A stretch of DNA of 64,000 bases from the NCBI GenBank assembly GCA_963760225.1, contig CAVXCD010000002.1:868001-932000 (forward strand), in the 5' to 3' direction. A program made the translations under genes and the position numbers. Source of the DNA: 13-2-20CM-66-19 sp963760225. GTDB taxonomy: Bacteria > Pseudomonadota > Gammaproteobacteria > Steroidobacterales > Steroidobacteraceae. Shown in pieces: positions 1-9,376 of this stretch (its first letter is position 1; every line of letters starts with the position of its first letter). The notes under the pieces are model-generated. The model was not told where the DNA came from, searched no databases, and saw only the letters and a list, made by a program, of their open reading frames with translations.

Positions 1-1
1 C

Positions 2-1219
2 ATGCTCCGCGACCTGCGCGCGTCGATCCCCGATGCCCAGATCCACTTCTTCCGTGGCAACGGCGGCAGCGACGTCGTGTTCTACATCACCGGCGACGAT
101 CCGCAGCTCACCTACGCGACCGCTCGCAAGGTGGTCGACGAGATGCGCACGCTGCCGATACTGCGCAACGCCCGCATCGACAACGACCTGCCGAGCCCCG
201 AGGTGCTGGTGCACCCGCACCTCGACCTGGCATCGCAGCTCGGCGTCACGGTCGAGAGCATCAGCGAGACGATCCGCATCGCAACGCTCGGCGACCTCGA
301 CCAGAACAGCGCCAAGTTTTCGCTCGCCGACCGCCAGGTGCCGATCCGCGTGAGTCTCATCGAGGACAGCCGCCGCGACCTGACGACGCTCGAGAACCTG
401 CCGGTGCCGACCACGGGTGGCGGCAGCGTGCCGCTCAAGGCGGTCGCCGATATCACTTTCGGCGAGGGCCCGACCCGGGTGCGGCGCTACAACCAGAGCC
501 GCCGCCTCATGATCGAGGCTGATCTCAACGGCGCTACGACCGGCACTGCGCAGACCAAGATCGAGGCGTTGCCCACCGTGGCGCACCTGCCGCGCGGCGT
601 GCGCAAGGTCGATCAGGGCGACGCCAAGTACATGAACGAGCTGTTCACCAACTTCATCCTGGCGATGATCACCGGCGTGCTGATGGTATTCGCTGTGCTG
701 GTGCTGTTGTTCGCGCGCGTGCTGCAGCCGATCACCATCCTCTCGGCGCTGCCGCTGTCGATCGGCGGTGCAGTGGTGGCGCTCGCGCTTACCGGCAACT
801 CGCTCTCCCTCTCGGTAATGATCGGCTTCCTCATGCTGATGGGAATCGTCGCGAAAAACTCCATCCTGCTGGTCGACTTCGCGATCGAGGAGATGCGCGC
901 CGGCAAGGACCGTCTCACCGCCATCCTGGAGGCGGGCCACAAGCGCGCCCGGCCCATCGTCATGACCACCGTCGCCATGGTAGCGGGCATGCTGCCAGTC
1001 GCCCTGGGGCTCGGCGGCGACAAGGAGTTCCGCGCGCCCATGGCGATCGCGGTGATCGGCGGGCTGATCACCTCGACCGCGCTGACGCTGGTGATCGTGC
1101 CGGCCGCCTTCACGCTGATCGACGACGTCGAGCGCTGGCTGGCGCCGAAGTTCGGCCGGGTGCTGACCTCACAGCCGCCCCCCGCAGGAACGCCGCCGCA
1201 GCCGCATCCGGTAAACTGA
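2..1219 (+). CDS. RND multidrug/solute efflux transporter, C-terminal part (partial)
   Basis: C-terminal roughly 400 residues of an inner-membrane RND (AcrB/HAE1-type) proton-driven efflux pump; the 5' part lies outside the window. The visible part begins in the second periplasmic porter domain and ends with the last block of membrane segments, from about residue 220 (FILAMITGVLMVFAVLVLLF) to about residue 380. The family signature GIVAKNSILLVDFA, the cytoplasmic loop, and the HKRARPIVMTT segment are present. A short Pro-rich tail follows the last helix. No partner membrane-fusion or outer-membrane gene is visible, so the substrate is unknown. It ends 6 bases before the acyltransferase gene. 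Confidence 0.93.
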   Translation: MLRDLRASIPDAQIHFFRGNGGSDVVFYITGDDPQLTYATARKVVDEMRTLPILRNARIDNDLPSPEVLVHPHLDLASQLGVTVESISETIRIATLGDLDQNSAKFSLADRQVPIRVSLIEDSRRDLTTLENLPVPTTGGGSVPLKAVADITFGEGPTRVRRYNQSRRLMIEADLNGATTGTAQTKIEALPTVAHLPRGVRKVDQGDAKYMNELFTNFILAMITGVLMVFAVLVLLFARVLQPITILSALPLSIGGAVVALALTGNSLSLSVMIGFLMLMGIVAKNSILLVDFAIEEMRAGKDRLTAILEAGHKRARPIVMTTVAMVAGMLPVALGLGGDKEFRAPMAIAVIGGLITSTALTLVIVPAAFTLIDDVERWLAPKFGRVLTSQPPPAGTPPQPHPVN

Positions 1220-1225
1220 CGGGGA

Positions 1226-2179
1226 ATGCCCCGCGACCCGCCGCCGCAGAACACTGACGACTCCACCCCGGCGTCCGCCGCACCGGGTACCGCACCCGCC
1301 GCGGATGTCCCGGCACCCTTCGGCTGGTGGGTGCGGCTGCTGACGCGCATCCCGCTGAGCGCGCTGTACGCGGTCGCCGGCGTGCTCGGCTGGCTGACGT
1401 TCCACGTCTATCCCTACCGCGTACAGCTGGTGCGCGAGAACCTCGGCAAGGCCTTTCCGCAGCTGGATGAGGCGCAGCTGCGCACGGTCATCCGCCGCTA
1501 CTACGCCGGCTTCGCGCAGATGCTGGTGGAGATCATCAAGTCCGTGTCGATTGCGCCGGATGAGCTGCGCCGGCGTGTGCGCATGGTGAACCTCGACGCC
1601 GCGCGCGCCCAGCTCGACCGCGGCCAGTCGGTGCTGCTGGTCGCGGCGCACCAGTGCAACTGGGAATGGCTGCTGCTCGCCCTGTCGCTCGAGCTCGGCT
1701 ACCCGCTCGATGCCGCCTACAAGCCGCTGGTCGACAACTGGGCGGAGCGCGCGATGAAGAAGCTGCGCACCCGCTTCGGCAGCCGCCTGGTGCCGGCCAC
1801 GGACCTGCTGGCGGACATCATCCGCCGCCGCGACGTGGTGCGCGCCGTCGCCATGGTGGCCGACCAGGAGCCCACCATGAGCGAGCACAAGTACTGGACG
1901 AGCTTCCTCAACCGCGACACCGCCTTCTACATGGGAACCGAGGAGATCGCGCGCGTCACGCGCTTCCCGGTGTTCTTTCTGTCGCTGCGGCGCATCGCGC
2001 GCGGCTACTACGAGGTCGAGTTCCACCTGCTCGCCGCCGGCGGCGAGACGCTGCCCTCCGGCGCGCTCACCGAGCGCTACGCGCGGCAGGTGGAGGCACA
2101 GATCCGCGCGGCGCCGGCCGACTGGCCGTGGTCGCACAAGCGCTGGAAGCTGAAGCGCTCGCTGTACCAGAACCGGTAG
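1226..2179 (+). CDS. Lipid A biosynthesis lauroyl/myristoyl acyltransferase family protein (LpxL/HtrB type)
   Basis: 317-residue membrane-anchored acyltransferase of the LpxL/LpxM family, which transfers an acyl chain from acyl-ACP to a lipid A precursor at the inner membrane. One N-terminal hydrophobic segment (about residues 42-62) is followed by the catalytic HX4E box, seen as AAHQCNWEW near residues 138-146, and the late Trp-Ser-His-Lys-Arg-Trp segment typical of these enzymes near the C-terminus. The ATG lies 7 bases after the RND stop codon. Whether it acts as LpxL, LpxM or on another lysolipid (ornithine lipid or aryl polyene enzymes share the fold) cannot be decided by eye. Confidence 0.82.
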   Translation: MPRDPPPQNTDDSTPASAAPGTAPAADVPAPFGWWVRLLTRIPLSALYAVAGVLGWLTFHVYPYRVQLVRENLGKAFPQLDEAQLRTVIRRYYAGFAQMLVEIIKSVSIAPDELRRRVRMVNLDAARAQLDRGQSVLLVAAHQCNWEWLLLALSLELGYPLDAAYKPLVDNWAERAMKKLRTRFGSRLVPATDLLADIIRRRDVVRAVAMVADQEPTMSEHKYWTSFLNRDTAFYMGTEEIARVTRFPVFFLSLRRIARGYYEVEFHLLAAGGETLPSGALTERYARQVEAQIRAAPADWPWSHKRWKLKRSLYQNR

Positions 2180-3133
2180 CTACACGGGTCCTTCTGACTT
2201 GCGCCGCAGCTCGCGCGGCAGCGGGAAGAACACGCTCTCCTCGCGGCCGACGATCTCGCGCGGCGCCTCGCCGCCCCAGTGCGCCAGCTGCTCGATGACC
2301 TGGCGCACCAGCAGCTCGGGCGCCGAGGCGCCGGCAGTGAGGCCGACGGCGCGTTTGCCGGTGAACCACTCGGCGCGCAGATCCGCCGGGCCGTCGATCA
2401 GGTAACCGGGCACGCCGGCGCGGTCGGCGAGCTCGCGCAGGCGGTTGGAGTTGGAGCTGCTGCGCGAGCCGACCACCAGCAGCACGTCGCACTGTTCCAG
2501 CAGCTTCTTGGCGGCATCCTGGCGGTTCTGCGTGGCATAGCAGATGTCCTCGCGCCGCGGCGTCGCCAGCTGCGGAAAGCGTGCGCGCAGCGCCGCGACG
2601 ATCTCCGCGGTGTCATCGACCGAGAGTGTCGTCTGGGTGACGAACGCCAGGTGTTGCACATCGCGCACCTGCAGCTGCGCCACGTCCTCGGTGCTCTCCA
2701 CCAGGTGGATGCGCCCGCCGTTCGCAGCATTGAAGCGTCCCATGGTGCCTTCGACCTCCGGATGCCCCGCGTGGCCGATGAGGATGACGTCGCGCCCTTC
2801 GCGCGCGTAGCGCTGCACTTCCATGTGCACCTTGGTCACCAGCGGGCAGGTGGCATCGAACACCGTCAGGCCGCGCGCCTGCGCCTCCTCCTCGAGCGCG
2901 TGCGACACGCCGTGCGCGGAAAAGATCACCGTGCCGCCGGTGGGAACCTCGGCGAGCTCCTCGACGAAAATGGCACCGCGCGCACGCAGCCGCTCCACCA
3001 CGTGGCTGTTGTGCACGATCTCGTGGCGCACGTGGACGGGTGCGCCGAACAGCTCGAGCGCGCGCTCGACGATGTCGATGGCGCGATCGACGCCGGCACA
3101 GAAGCCGCGGGGATTGGCAAGCAGTATCTGCAT
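2180..3133 (-). CDS. ispH: 4-hydroxy-3-methylbut-2-enyl diphosphate reductase
   Basis: 317 residues, the usual IspH length. It catalyses the last step of the MEP isoprenoid pathway, reducing HMBPP to IPP and DMAPP with a 4Fe-4S cluster. The three cluster cysteines are visible in NPRGFCAGVDRA near residue 12, DATCPLVTKVH near residue 97, and the late catalytic region with VVGSRSSSNSNRL is intact. The start ATG overlaps the lspA stop codon (TGATG), which supports translational coupling. It is the last gene of the ribF-ileS-lspA-ispH cluster, an arrangement common in gammaproteobacteria. It ends convergently, one base from the acyltransferase stop. Confidence 0.97.
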   Translation of the reverse strand: MQILLANPRGFCAGVDRAIDIVERALELFGAPVHVRHEIVHNSHVVERLRARGAIFVEELAEVPTGGTVIFSAHGVSHALEEEAQARGLTVFDATCPLVTKVHMEVQRYAREGRDVILIGHAGHPEVEGTMGRFNAANGGRIHLVESTEDVAQLQVRDVQHLAFVTQTTLSVDDTAEIVAALRARFPQLATPRREDICYATQNRQDAAKKLLEQCDVLLVVGSRSSSNSNRLRELADRAGVPGYLIDGPADLRAEWFTGKRAVGLTAGASAPELLVRQVIEQLAHWGGEAPREIVGREESVFFPLPRELRRKSEGPV

Positions 3134-3705
3134 CAGCTCTGTGACCTCCGCGCCGCGCGTGCTTCGCGCCAGGCGTCCAGCAACAGCACCCCGGCGCCGA
3201 TGGTGATGGCGGAGTCGGCCAGGTTGAACGCCGGGAAATAGGCCGCACCCCAGTGCACGTGGACGAAATCTATCACGCGCCCGGGGCCGAGGCGGTCGAG
3301 CATGTTGCCGAGTGCACCGCCGACGATCAGCGCCAGCCCGCAGGCGAGCAGTCCGTGGGTGCGCGCCGGCAGGCGACGCAGCCAGCCGATGAGCACCACG
3401 CTCACGCCGAGCGCCAGCAGCACGAACAGCCAGCGCTGCCACCCCGAGGCGTCCGAGAGGAAGCTGAAGGCGGCGCCGCTGTTGTAGGTGAGAATGATGT
3501 CCAGCACCGGCAGCACGCGCCGCCGCTCGAACAGCGTGAAGTGGTGGACGATCCATGACTTGAGCAGCTGGTCGGCAACGATGACCGCCGCCGTGAGCGG
3601 CAGCCAGCGCCAGCCGCTCGCGCTCAAGCGGACGCGAGCGGGCGGCGCGTGCGCGGCCGCCGGCGGCGCGGCAGGCTGCGCGTGCGTTTGCGGCGTGTCG
3701 CTCAT
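3133..3705 (-). CDS. lspA: Prolipoprotein signal peptidase (signal peptidase II)
   Basis: 190 residues. Inner-membrane aspartic protease that removes the signal peptide of diacylated prolipoproteins. Four hydrophobic segments are visible. The two catalytic aspartates sit in the conserved boxes GNMLDRLGPGRVIDFV and AFNLADSAITIG. An unusual Pro/Ala-rich N-terminal extension of about 30 residues (QPAAPPAAAHAPPARV) precedes the first helix; a shorter product from an internal start is possible, but no better start was found. The ATG overlaps the ileS stop by 4 bases and the stop overlaps the ispH start. Confidence 0.95.
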   Translation of the reverse strand: MSDTPQTHAQPAAPPAAAHAPPARVRLSASGWRWLPLTAAVIVADQLLKSWIVHHFTLFERRRVLPVLDIILTYNSGAAFSFLSDASGWQRWLFVLLALGVSVVLIGWLRRLPARTHGLLACGLALIVGGALGNMLDRLGPGRVIDFVHVHWGAAYFPAFNLADSAITIGAGVLLLDAWREARAARRSQS

Positions 3706-6521
3706 ACGTACTGCCGCTGCTCGCCCGGGCCTTCGAGGTTGCCGAGGCAGCGCAGGCACAGCTGCGGATGACGCGCATCGGCGCCGACGTCCGGACGGCG
3801 CTGCCAGCAACGCACGCACTTCGCCTCTTCGCTCGGCTGTACCACCAGCCACACGCCCTCGGCAGCGCTCGCGGCCACGGCGCCGGCCGGGGCGTCGGCG
3901 GCCGCGTGCACCTGCGCCTCGGAGGTGATCAGCAGGAAGCGCAGCTCCTCGCCGAGCGCGGCGCAGCGCGCCAGCTGTGCGGGAGCGCAGTAGACGTCGA
4001 CGCGCGCATCGAGCGGTGCGCCGATGCGGCCGGCGTCGCGCAGCTTCTCCAGCTCGCGCATCACATCGCCCCGCAGCGCCAGCAACAGCTGCCAGTCGAT
4101 GGCGTCCGGCGGCGTTTCGGGCAGCGCATGCCAGGTCGCGTGGAACACCGAGTCGGCGCGCGCGCCGGGCAGGTAACCCCACACCTCCTCCGCGGTGAAC
4201 GACAGGATCGGCGCCAGCCAGCGCACCATGCTCTCGGCGATATGAAACATCACGCTCTGCGCGGAGCGCCGTGCGCTTCCGGCGGCGGGCGTGGTGTACA
4301 TGCGGTCCTTGATGACGTCAAGATAGAAGCTGCCGAGATCCACGCTGCAGAAGTTGTGGACCTTCTGGTAGATGAGATGAAAGGCATAGTTGCGGTAAGC
4401 CTCGAGCACTTCCGCCTGCAGCGTGCGCGTGCGGTTCAGTGCCCAGCGGTCAAGCGCCAGCAGCTGCGCCACGGGCAGCGCATGCGCGGCCGGGTCGAAG
4501 CCGTGCAGGTTGCCGAGCAGGAAGCGCAGCGTGTTGCGCATGCGGCGGTAGGAGTCGGCCATGCGCCTGAGGATCTCATCCGACACCGCGATCTCGTTGG
4601 CATAGTCGGTGGCCGAGACCCATAGCCGCAGCACGTCCGCGCCGAGCGTGCTCATCACCTTCTGCGGCGCGATCACGTTACCGAGCGACTTGGACATCTT
4701 GCGGCCCTTCTCATCCACCGCGAAGCCGTGGGTGAGCACGCCGCGGTAGGGCGCGCGGCTGTAGAGCGCTTCCGACATGAGCAGCGAGCTGTGAAACCAG
4801 CCGCGATGCTGATCCGAGCCCTCCAGGTACAGCTCGACCGGTGCGGCCACTTCCGGCCGCTCGGCGCCGACGCACTCGAACGACAGTCCCGAGTCGGCCC
4901 ACACGTCCATGACGTCGGTCACCTTGTCGTAGTGCGCGGCATCCGCGCCGAGCAGCTCGCGCGGCTCGAGCGCGAACCAGGCGTCGATCCCGCCCTGCTC
5001 GACGCGCGCGGCGGCGGCGGCGATCAGCTCCGCGGTGCGCGGGTGGAGCTCGCCGCTCTCCTTGTGCACGAACAGCGGAATCGGCACCCCCCAGGTACGC
5101 TGGCGCGAGATGCACCAGTCCGGGCGGCTCGCGATCATGCCGGTGATGCGCTGCTCACCCCAGGCGGGCGTCCACTGCACCTCGCGGATATCGCGCAGCG
5201 CGTGCTCGCGCAGCGCGCCGCGCTCCATGCTGATGAACCATTGCGGGGTCGCGCGGAAGATCACCGGCGTCTTGTGACGCCAGCAGTGCGGGTAGCTGTG
5301 GCGCAGGGTCTCCTGGTGCAGCAGCCGCCCGCCGCCCTGCAGCGCCTCGATGATGACCGGGTTGGCTTCCTCGACGGTGAGTCCGGCCACCAGCGGCGTA
5401 CCGGCCAGGAAGCGCCCGTCGTTGCCGACCGGGTTGCTCACCGTGAGTCCGTAGCGCTGCCCGACCGCAAAGTCCTCCTGGCCGTGGGCCGGCGCGGTGT
5501 GGACTGCGCCGGTGCCGGCATCGAGCGTGACGTGCTCGCCGAGCACGACCGGCACCTGCCGCTCCTGCAGCGGGTGCGCGAGCGCCAGTCCTTCGAGCGC
5601 CACGCCGGCAAACTGCGCCAGCTCACGCTGCGCCGTCATCCCGTAGCGCCTGAGGCACGACTCGAGCAGCTCGGCGGCCAGGATCAGCCGCCGGGGAGCG
5701 CCGCCCGCGGTCGCCGCCTCGACCAGCGTGTAGCGAATGTCCGGGTGCAGTGCCACCGCCTGGTTCGCCGGCAGCGTCCACGGCGTGGTCGTCCAGATGA
5801 CGAGCTCGACCGGCGCGACGCCGAGCTGCGCGACCGAAAGGCCCACGCGCCGCGCCAGATCCGCGTCGTCGATGACGCGAAAGCCGACATCGATCGCGGG
5901 CGACACCTTCTCCTCGTATTCGACCTCCGCCTCGGCGAGCGCCGAGCGGCAATCCAGGCACCAGTACACCGGCTTCACGCCCTTGTAGACGTGCCCGTTC
6001 TCGACGATGCGGCCGAAGGCGCGCAGCTGCTGCGCCTCGTAGCGCGGCGCCATGGTGAGGTAGGGATGATCCCAGTCGCCGAGAATCCCGAGGCGCTTGA
6101 AATCGGCGCGCTGCAGATCGATCTGCTCGCTCGCATAGGCGCGGCAGGCGGCGCGAAACGCCTGCGCGTCGAGCTTGCGGCCGGGGCGGCCGTGCTTCTT
6201 CTCCACCTGCAGCTCGATCGGCAGCCCGTGGCAATCCCAACCGGGGATGTACGGGGAGTCGCAACCGTCGAGCGAGCGTGACTTGACGACGATGTCCTTG
6301 AGAATCTTGTTGACGGCGTGGCCGATATGGATCGCACCGTTGGCATAGGGCGGCCCGTCGTGCAGCACGAAGCGCGGGCGTCCGCGCGCGATCTCGCGCA
6401 GCCGCGCGTAGGTGCCGCGCTCCTCCCAGGCGCGCACCATGGCGGGCTCGCGCTGCGCCAGGTCCGCCTTCATCGGGAAATCCGTCTGCGGCAGGTTGAT
6501 GGTGAGCTTGTAGTCGGTCAT
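3702..6521 (-). CDS. ileS: Isoleucyl-tRNA synthetase
   Basis: 939 residues, normal for a bacterial type 1 IleRS. It charges tRNA-Ile with isoleucine and edits valine. The class I HIGH motif appears as NGAIHIGHAVNK near residue 66, KMSKS as GRKMSKSLGN near residue 605, and the editing domain lies between them. The C-terminal zinc-binding ribbon with CVRCWQRR and CLRCLGNL is complete, which identifies the bacterial long form. The start ATG overlaps the ribF stop by 4 bases. Confidence 0.98.
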   Translation of the reverse strand: MTDYKLTINLPQTDFPMKADLAQREPAMVRAWEERGTYARLREIARGRPRFVLHDGPPYANGAIHIGHAVNKILKDIVVKSRSLDGCDSPYIPGWDCHGLPIELQVEKKHGRPGRKLDAQAFRAACRAYASEQIDLQRADFKRLGILGDWDHPYLTMAPRYEAQQLRAFGRIVENGHVYKGVKPVYWCLDCRSALAEAEVEYEEKVSPAIDVGFRVIDDADLARRVGLSVAQLGVAPVELVIWTTTPWTLPANQAVALHPDIRYTLVEAATAGGAPRRLILAAELLESCLRRYGMTAQRELAQFAGVALEGLALAHPLQERQVPVVLGEHVTLDAGTGAVHTAPAHGQEDFAVGQRYGLTVSNPVGNDGRFLAGTPLVAGLTVEEANPVIIEALQGGGRLLHQETLRHSYPHCWRHKTPVIFRATPQWFISMERGALREHALRDIREVQWTPAWGEQRITGMIASRPDWCISRQRTWGVPIPLFVHKESGELHPRTAELIAAAAARVEQGGIDAWFALEPRELLGADAAHYDKVTDVMDVWADSGLSFECVGAERPEVAAPVELYLEGSDQHRGWFHSSLLMSEALYSRAPYRGVLTHGFAVDEKGRKMSKSLGNVIAPQKVMSTLGADVLRLWVSATDYANEIAVSDEILRRMADSYRRMRNTLRFLLGNLHGFDPAAHALPVAQLLALDRWALNRTRTLQAEVLEAYRNYAFHLIYQKVHNFCSVDLGSFYLDVIKDRMYTTPAAGSARRSAQSVMFHIAESMVRWLAPILSFTAEEVWGYLPGARADSVFHATWHALPETPPDAIDWQLLLALRGDVMRELEKLRDAGRIGAPLDARVDVYCAPAQLARCAALGEELRFLLITSEAQVHAAADAPAGAVAASAAEGVWLVVQPSEEAKCVRCWQRRPDVGADARHPQLCLRCLGNLEGPGEQRQYV

Positions 6522-7459
6522 CGCAACTTCGTTTCAGCCTCGAGCAGGATCAGCCGCGCCGCGGCGGCGTCGCAGCGCATCTGGGCGCTGAGCGCCGCGA
6601 GCGTCGCAAAGCGCTGCTCCTCGCGCAGTTTCGCCACGAACTCCACCTCGATCTCGCAGCCGTACAACTCGCCGCTGAAGTCAAAGACATGCGCTTCCAG
6701 GAGCGGCACGCTGCCCGCCACCGTGGGCCGCGTGCCGAGGCTCGCTACCCCGCCACGCGCGCCGCCGCCGATGCCGTGCACGCGCACCGCGAAGATCCCG
6801 CCGACCGGTGCACGGCGCCGCTCCAGCGGCAGATTGGCCGTGGGGAACCCGAGGGTCCGCCCGAGACGCTCACCTAGGCGCACACGTCCGCGCATCGACC
6901 ACGGCCGGCCGAGCGCGCGGCCCGCGCGCGTGAAGTCCCCGCCGGCGAGCGCCGCGCGCACGCCGCTGCTGCTGATGCGCTCCCCGTCGAGCGTCACGGC
7001 CGGCAGCACGTCCACTGCAAACCCCAGCCGCTCGCCCGCGGCAGCCAGCACCGCGGCCGTGGCCGCACCGTTTTTGCCGAAGCGAAAGTCGTGGCCGACC
7101 ACCACGACGGCGGGCGCGAGCTCGCGCACCAGCAGTTGCGCAAAGTCCTCGGCCGTGAGGTTACGCAAAGCCTCGCCGAAGCGCAGCACCCACAGGTAAT
7201 CGAGACCGACGGGGTCGAGAATCCGCCAGCGCTCGCGCAGGCTGGTCAGGCGCGCCGGCGGATCCGCCGCGGCCAGGTACTCGCGCGGGGTGGGCTCGAA
7301 CGTCAGCAGGACGGCCGCAACGAAGCGCTCGCGCGCATGCGCCTTCACCCGCGCGAGCAGCGCCTGGTGCCCGAGATGCAACCCATCGTAGGTGCCGATG
7401 GTGACGGCACAGCCGGCGGCGGCGCGCGCCGCCCCGCTAAGCCCACGAATCAGCTGCAT
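6518..7459 (-). CDS. ribF: Bifunctional riboflavin kinase / FAD synthetase
   Basis: 313 residues. The N-terminal nucleotidyltransferase (FAD synthetase) domain has the TIGTYDGLHLGHQALL motif near residue 25 and an ISSSGVR box, and the C-terminal riboflavin kinase domain has LGRTLGFPTANL followed by the GIFAVRV strand. It makes FMN from riboflavin and FAD from FMN. I chose the ATG at 7459 (MQLIRGL) because it is the usual RibF N-terminus; the frame stays open to 7540 but that extension does not look coding. It is first in the ribF-ileS-lspA-ispH cluster and diverges from rpsT. The murJ gene often found nearby is absent. Confidence 0.96.
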   Translation of the reverse strand: MQLIRGLSGAARAAAGCAVTIGTYDGLHLGHQALLARVKAHARERFVAAVLLTFEPTPREYLAAADPPARLTSLRERWRILDPVGLDYLWVLRFGEALRNLTAEDFAQLLVRELAPAVVVVGHDFRFGKNGAATAAVLAAAGERLGFAVDVLPAVTLDGERISSSGVRAALAGGDFTRAGRALGRPWSMRGRVRLGERLGRTLGFPTANLPLERRRAPVGGIFAVRVHGIGGGARGGVASLGTRPTVAGSVPLLEAHVFDFSGELYGCEIEVEFVAKLREEQRFATLAALSAQMRCDAAAARLILLEAETKLR

Positions 7460-7533
7460 GTGACGTAATGCATTGAAACTTATACATAAAACAAGTGCTC
7501 GATGCCGAGGGAAGTGCCGCGCCGCACCACGCG

Positions 7534-7562
7534 TTGACAAGCTCCGCCCTCATGCGGACAAT
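7534..7562 (+). promoter_or_regulatory. Probable sigma-70 promoter of rpsT
   Basis: A perfect -35 TTGACA at 7534-7539 and a -10 GACAAT at 7557-7562 are separated by 17 bases. The predicted transcript start, near 7569, gives a leader of roughly 37 bases before the rpsT start codon. It is read from consensus only. Confidence 0.6.
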
Positions 7563-7605
7563 TCGGCCCCCGCGACCTGGGGACAGGTAAACACAGGGAA
7601 CATTC

Positions 7606-7869
7606 GTGGCCAATACCAAGTCCGCCGAAAAAGCCGCCCGCCAGGCCGAGAAGCACCGCGGACGTAACGTGGCGCTGCGCTCGCGCATGCGCACTGCCGT
7701 GCGCAACGTGACGGCGGCCATCAGCGGGGGCAACAAGGAGACGGCCAGGACCAGCTACGTCCAGGCAGTCCCGGTCATCGATTCGCTGGTCAGCAAGCAG
7801 ATCATCCACCGTAACAAGGCTGCGCGGCACAAGAGCCGCCTCGCGGCCCGTATCCGCGCCATGCAGTGA
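7606..7869 (+). CDS. rpsT: 30S ribosomal protein S20
   Basis: 87 residues, the normal S20 length, very basic and helical. It starts MANTKSAEKAARQ-like (here GTG, ANTKSAEKAARQAEKHRGRN) and ends KSRLAARIRAMQ. It binds 16S rRNA early in 30S assembly. The GTG start is supported by the exact family N-terminus; non-ATG starts are common for rpsT, where they are part of autogenous control in E. coli (family knowledge). It is divergent from ribF and convergent with obgE. Confidence 0.97.
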   Translation: MANTKSAEKAARQAEKHRGRNVALRSRMRTAVRNVTAAISGGNKETARTSYVQAVPVIDSLVSKQIIHRNKAARHKSRLAARIRAMQ

Positions 7870-7929
7870 GGCTTGCAATGAGTGTGAACGACAAGGTGCG
7901 CATTCCCATCCCGGTCGTCCCGACCCCCC

Positions 7930-9006
7930 TCAAGTTACGTCCGGCCGCGAGGCGCCAGCATCTGCTCGAGATGATGCGCGCGCGCGTGCCGCACGATCGT
8001 GCTGCTCCAAAAGCCCCATAACCGCCTCGCATAGAGGCCTGGTTCCCTCGCCCGTCGCTCCCGAGATCAGGAAGTACGGGCCGCGATAGCGCAGGCGCCG
8101 CACGATGCTGCGGGCGCGTTGCTCGGCCTGCGCCTTCGGCAACAGGTCACGCTTGTTGAGCACCAGCCAGCGCGGTCGGCCCGCCAGCTGGCGGCTGAAT
8201 TTCTTCAGCTCCCTGACGATCACCCGGGCATCGCGCACCGGGTCTGCCTGCGGATCAAGCGGTGCAATGTCCACCAGGTGCAGCAGCAGCCGCGTGCGCT
8301 GCAGGTGCTTCAGGAAGCGAACACCTAAGCCCGCGCCTTCCGCCGCCCCCTCGATGAGTCCGGGTATATCCGCCATCACGAAGCTGCGGTGCTCGCCCAC
8401 CGCGACCACGCCCAGATTCGGGTACAGCGTCGTGAAGGGATAGTCGGCCACCTTCGGCCGTGCGGCGGACACCGCGCGGATCAGGGTCGACTTGCCGGCA
8501 TTGGGCAGTCCCAGCAGGCCGACGTCGGCGATCACCTTCAGTTCGAGCTCGAGCGTGCGCTTCTCCCCGGGAAGTCCCGGGCCGAACTGGCGCGGCGAGC
8601 GGTTGGTGCTCGACTTGAAGCGCTGGTTGCCCCATCCGGCCTTGCCGCCGCGGGCCACCAGCAGCTCCTCCCCGTGGCGCGTCAGGTCGCCGAGCTCCTC
8701 GTGCGTGGCCGCATCGCGCACCAGCGTGCCGATCGGCACCAGCACATGCAGGTCGGCGCCGCTCCTGCCGGTGCAGTCGTTGGCGCCGCCCGGCTCGCCA
8801 TGCGCGGCCCGGTAGGTGCGCGCGATGCGAAAGTCGGCCAGCGTATTGATGCCGGAGGCGGCCTTGAGGTAGACGCTGCCGCCGTGGCCGCCGTCGCCGC
8901 CGTCCGGACCGCCGAACGGCACGAACTTCTCACGCCGGAAGCTGGTGCTGCCGCGCCCACCATTGCCGGCCTGCACCCGCACGGTCGCCTCGTCGACGAA
9001 TTTCAT
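7930..9006 (-). CDS. obgE: GTPase Obg/CgtA
   Basis: 358 residues. Essential GTPase acting in 50S ribosome assembly and stress control. The N-terminal glycine-rich Obg fold (MKFVDEATVRVQAGNGGRG onward to about residue 158) is followed by the G domain with G1 GLPNAGKSTLI, G3 DIPGLIEGA, G4 NKRD and G5 SGATGEG. It lies downstream of rplU and rpmA, the standard gammaproteobacterial order. A hairpin with a T-run separates it from rpmA, so it may have its own promoter or depend on readthrough. Confidence 0.97.
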   Translation of the reverse strand: MKFVDEATVRVQAGNGGRGSTSFRREKFVPFGGPDGGDGGHGGSVYLKAASGINTLADFRIARTYRAAHGEPGGANDCTGRSGADLHVLVPIGTLVRDAATHEELGDLTRHGEELLVARGGKAGWGNQRFKSSTNRSPRQFGPGLPGEKRTLELELKVIADVGLLGLPNAGKSTLIRAVSAARPKVADYPFTTLYPNLGVVAVGEHRSFVMADIPGLIEGAAEGAGLGVRFLKHLQRTRLLLHLVDIAPLDPQADPVRDARVIVRELKKFSRQLAGRPRWLVLNKRDLLPKAQAEQRARSIVRRLRYRGPYFLISGATGEGTRPLCEAVMGLLEQHDRAARARASSRADAGASRPDVT

Positions 9007-9023
9007 GCCGCCGACTGTAGCGC

Positions 9024-9053
9024 AAATAAAAACCCCGGCGCGCGGCCGGGGTT
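9024..9053 (-). terminator. Rho-independent terminator after rpmA
   Basis: On the minus strand, AACCCCGG pairs with CCGGGGTT around a GC-rich loop and is followed directly by a run of T residues (TTTTTATTT). It lies between the rpmA stop (9083) and the obgE start (9006), so it should end or attenuate the rplU-rpmA transcript. Confidence 0.8.
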
Positions 9054-9082
9054 GAGCGGTGCGACAGAGGTGGAGGTGCGGA

Positions 9083-9346
9083 TCAAGCCTTCTCCGGCAG
9101 TACGCTCACGTACAGCCGCTGCTCGCTGCCCTTCTTGCCGAAGCGCACCGTCCCGGTCACGCGGGCGAACAGCGTGTGATCGGTGCCGACCCCGACGTTA
9201 GCGCCCGCGCGCACCAGCGTGCCGCGCTGACGCACGATGATGTTGCCGGCGAGCACGTGCTCGCCGCCGAAGCGCTTCACTCCCAGCCGCTTGGAATGGG
9301 AGTCGCGACCGTTCTTGGTACTGCCGCCTGCCTTTTTGTGTGCCAT
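9083..9346 (-). CDS. rpmA: 50S ribosomal protein L27
   Basis: 87 residues. The N-terminus MAHKKAGGSTKNGRDSHSK is the canonical L27 tail that reaches the peptidyl-transferase centre; there is no cleavable extension as found in Firmicutes. The GNIIVRQRGT box is present. It follows rplU by 30 bases and is transcribed with it. Confidence 0.98.
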   Translation of the reverse strand: MAHKKAGGSTKNGRDSHSKRLGVKRFGGEHVLAGNIIVRQRGTLVRAGANVGVGTDHTLFARVTGTVRFGKKGSEQRLYVSVLPEKA

Positions 9347-9376
9347 GTTTGACCAGCCTTTGCCGGGAATGCCGCG

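Noticed and set aside
7878..8021. 47-codon frame after rpsT (MSVNDKVRIPIP...)
   Set aside because: It overlaps the obgE end and has no recognisable composition or homologue pattern; no good ribosome site.
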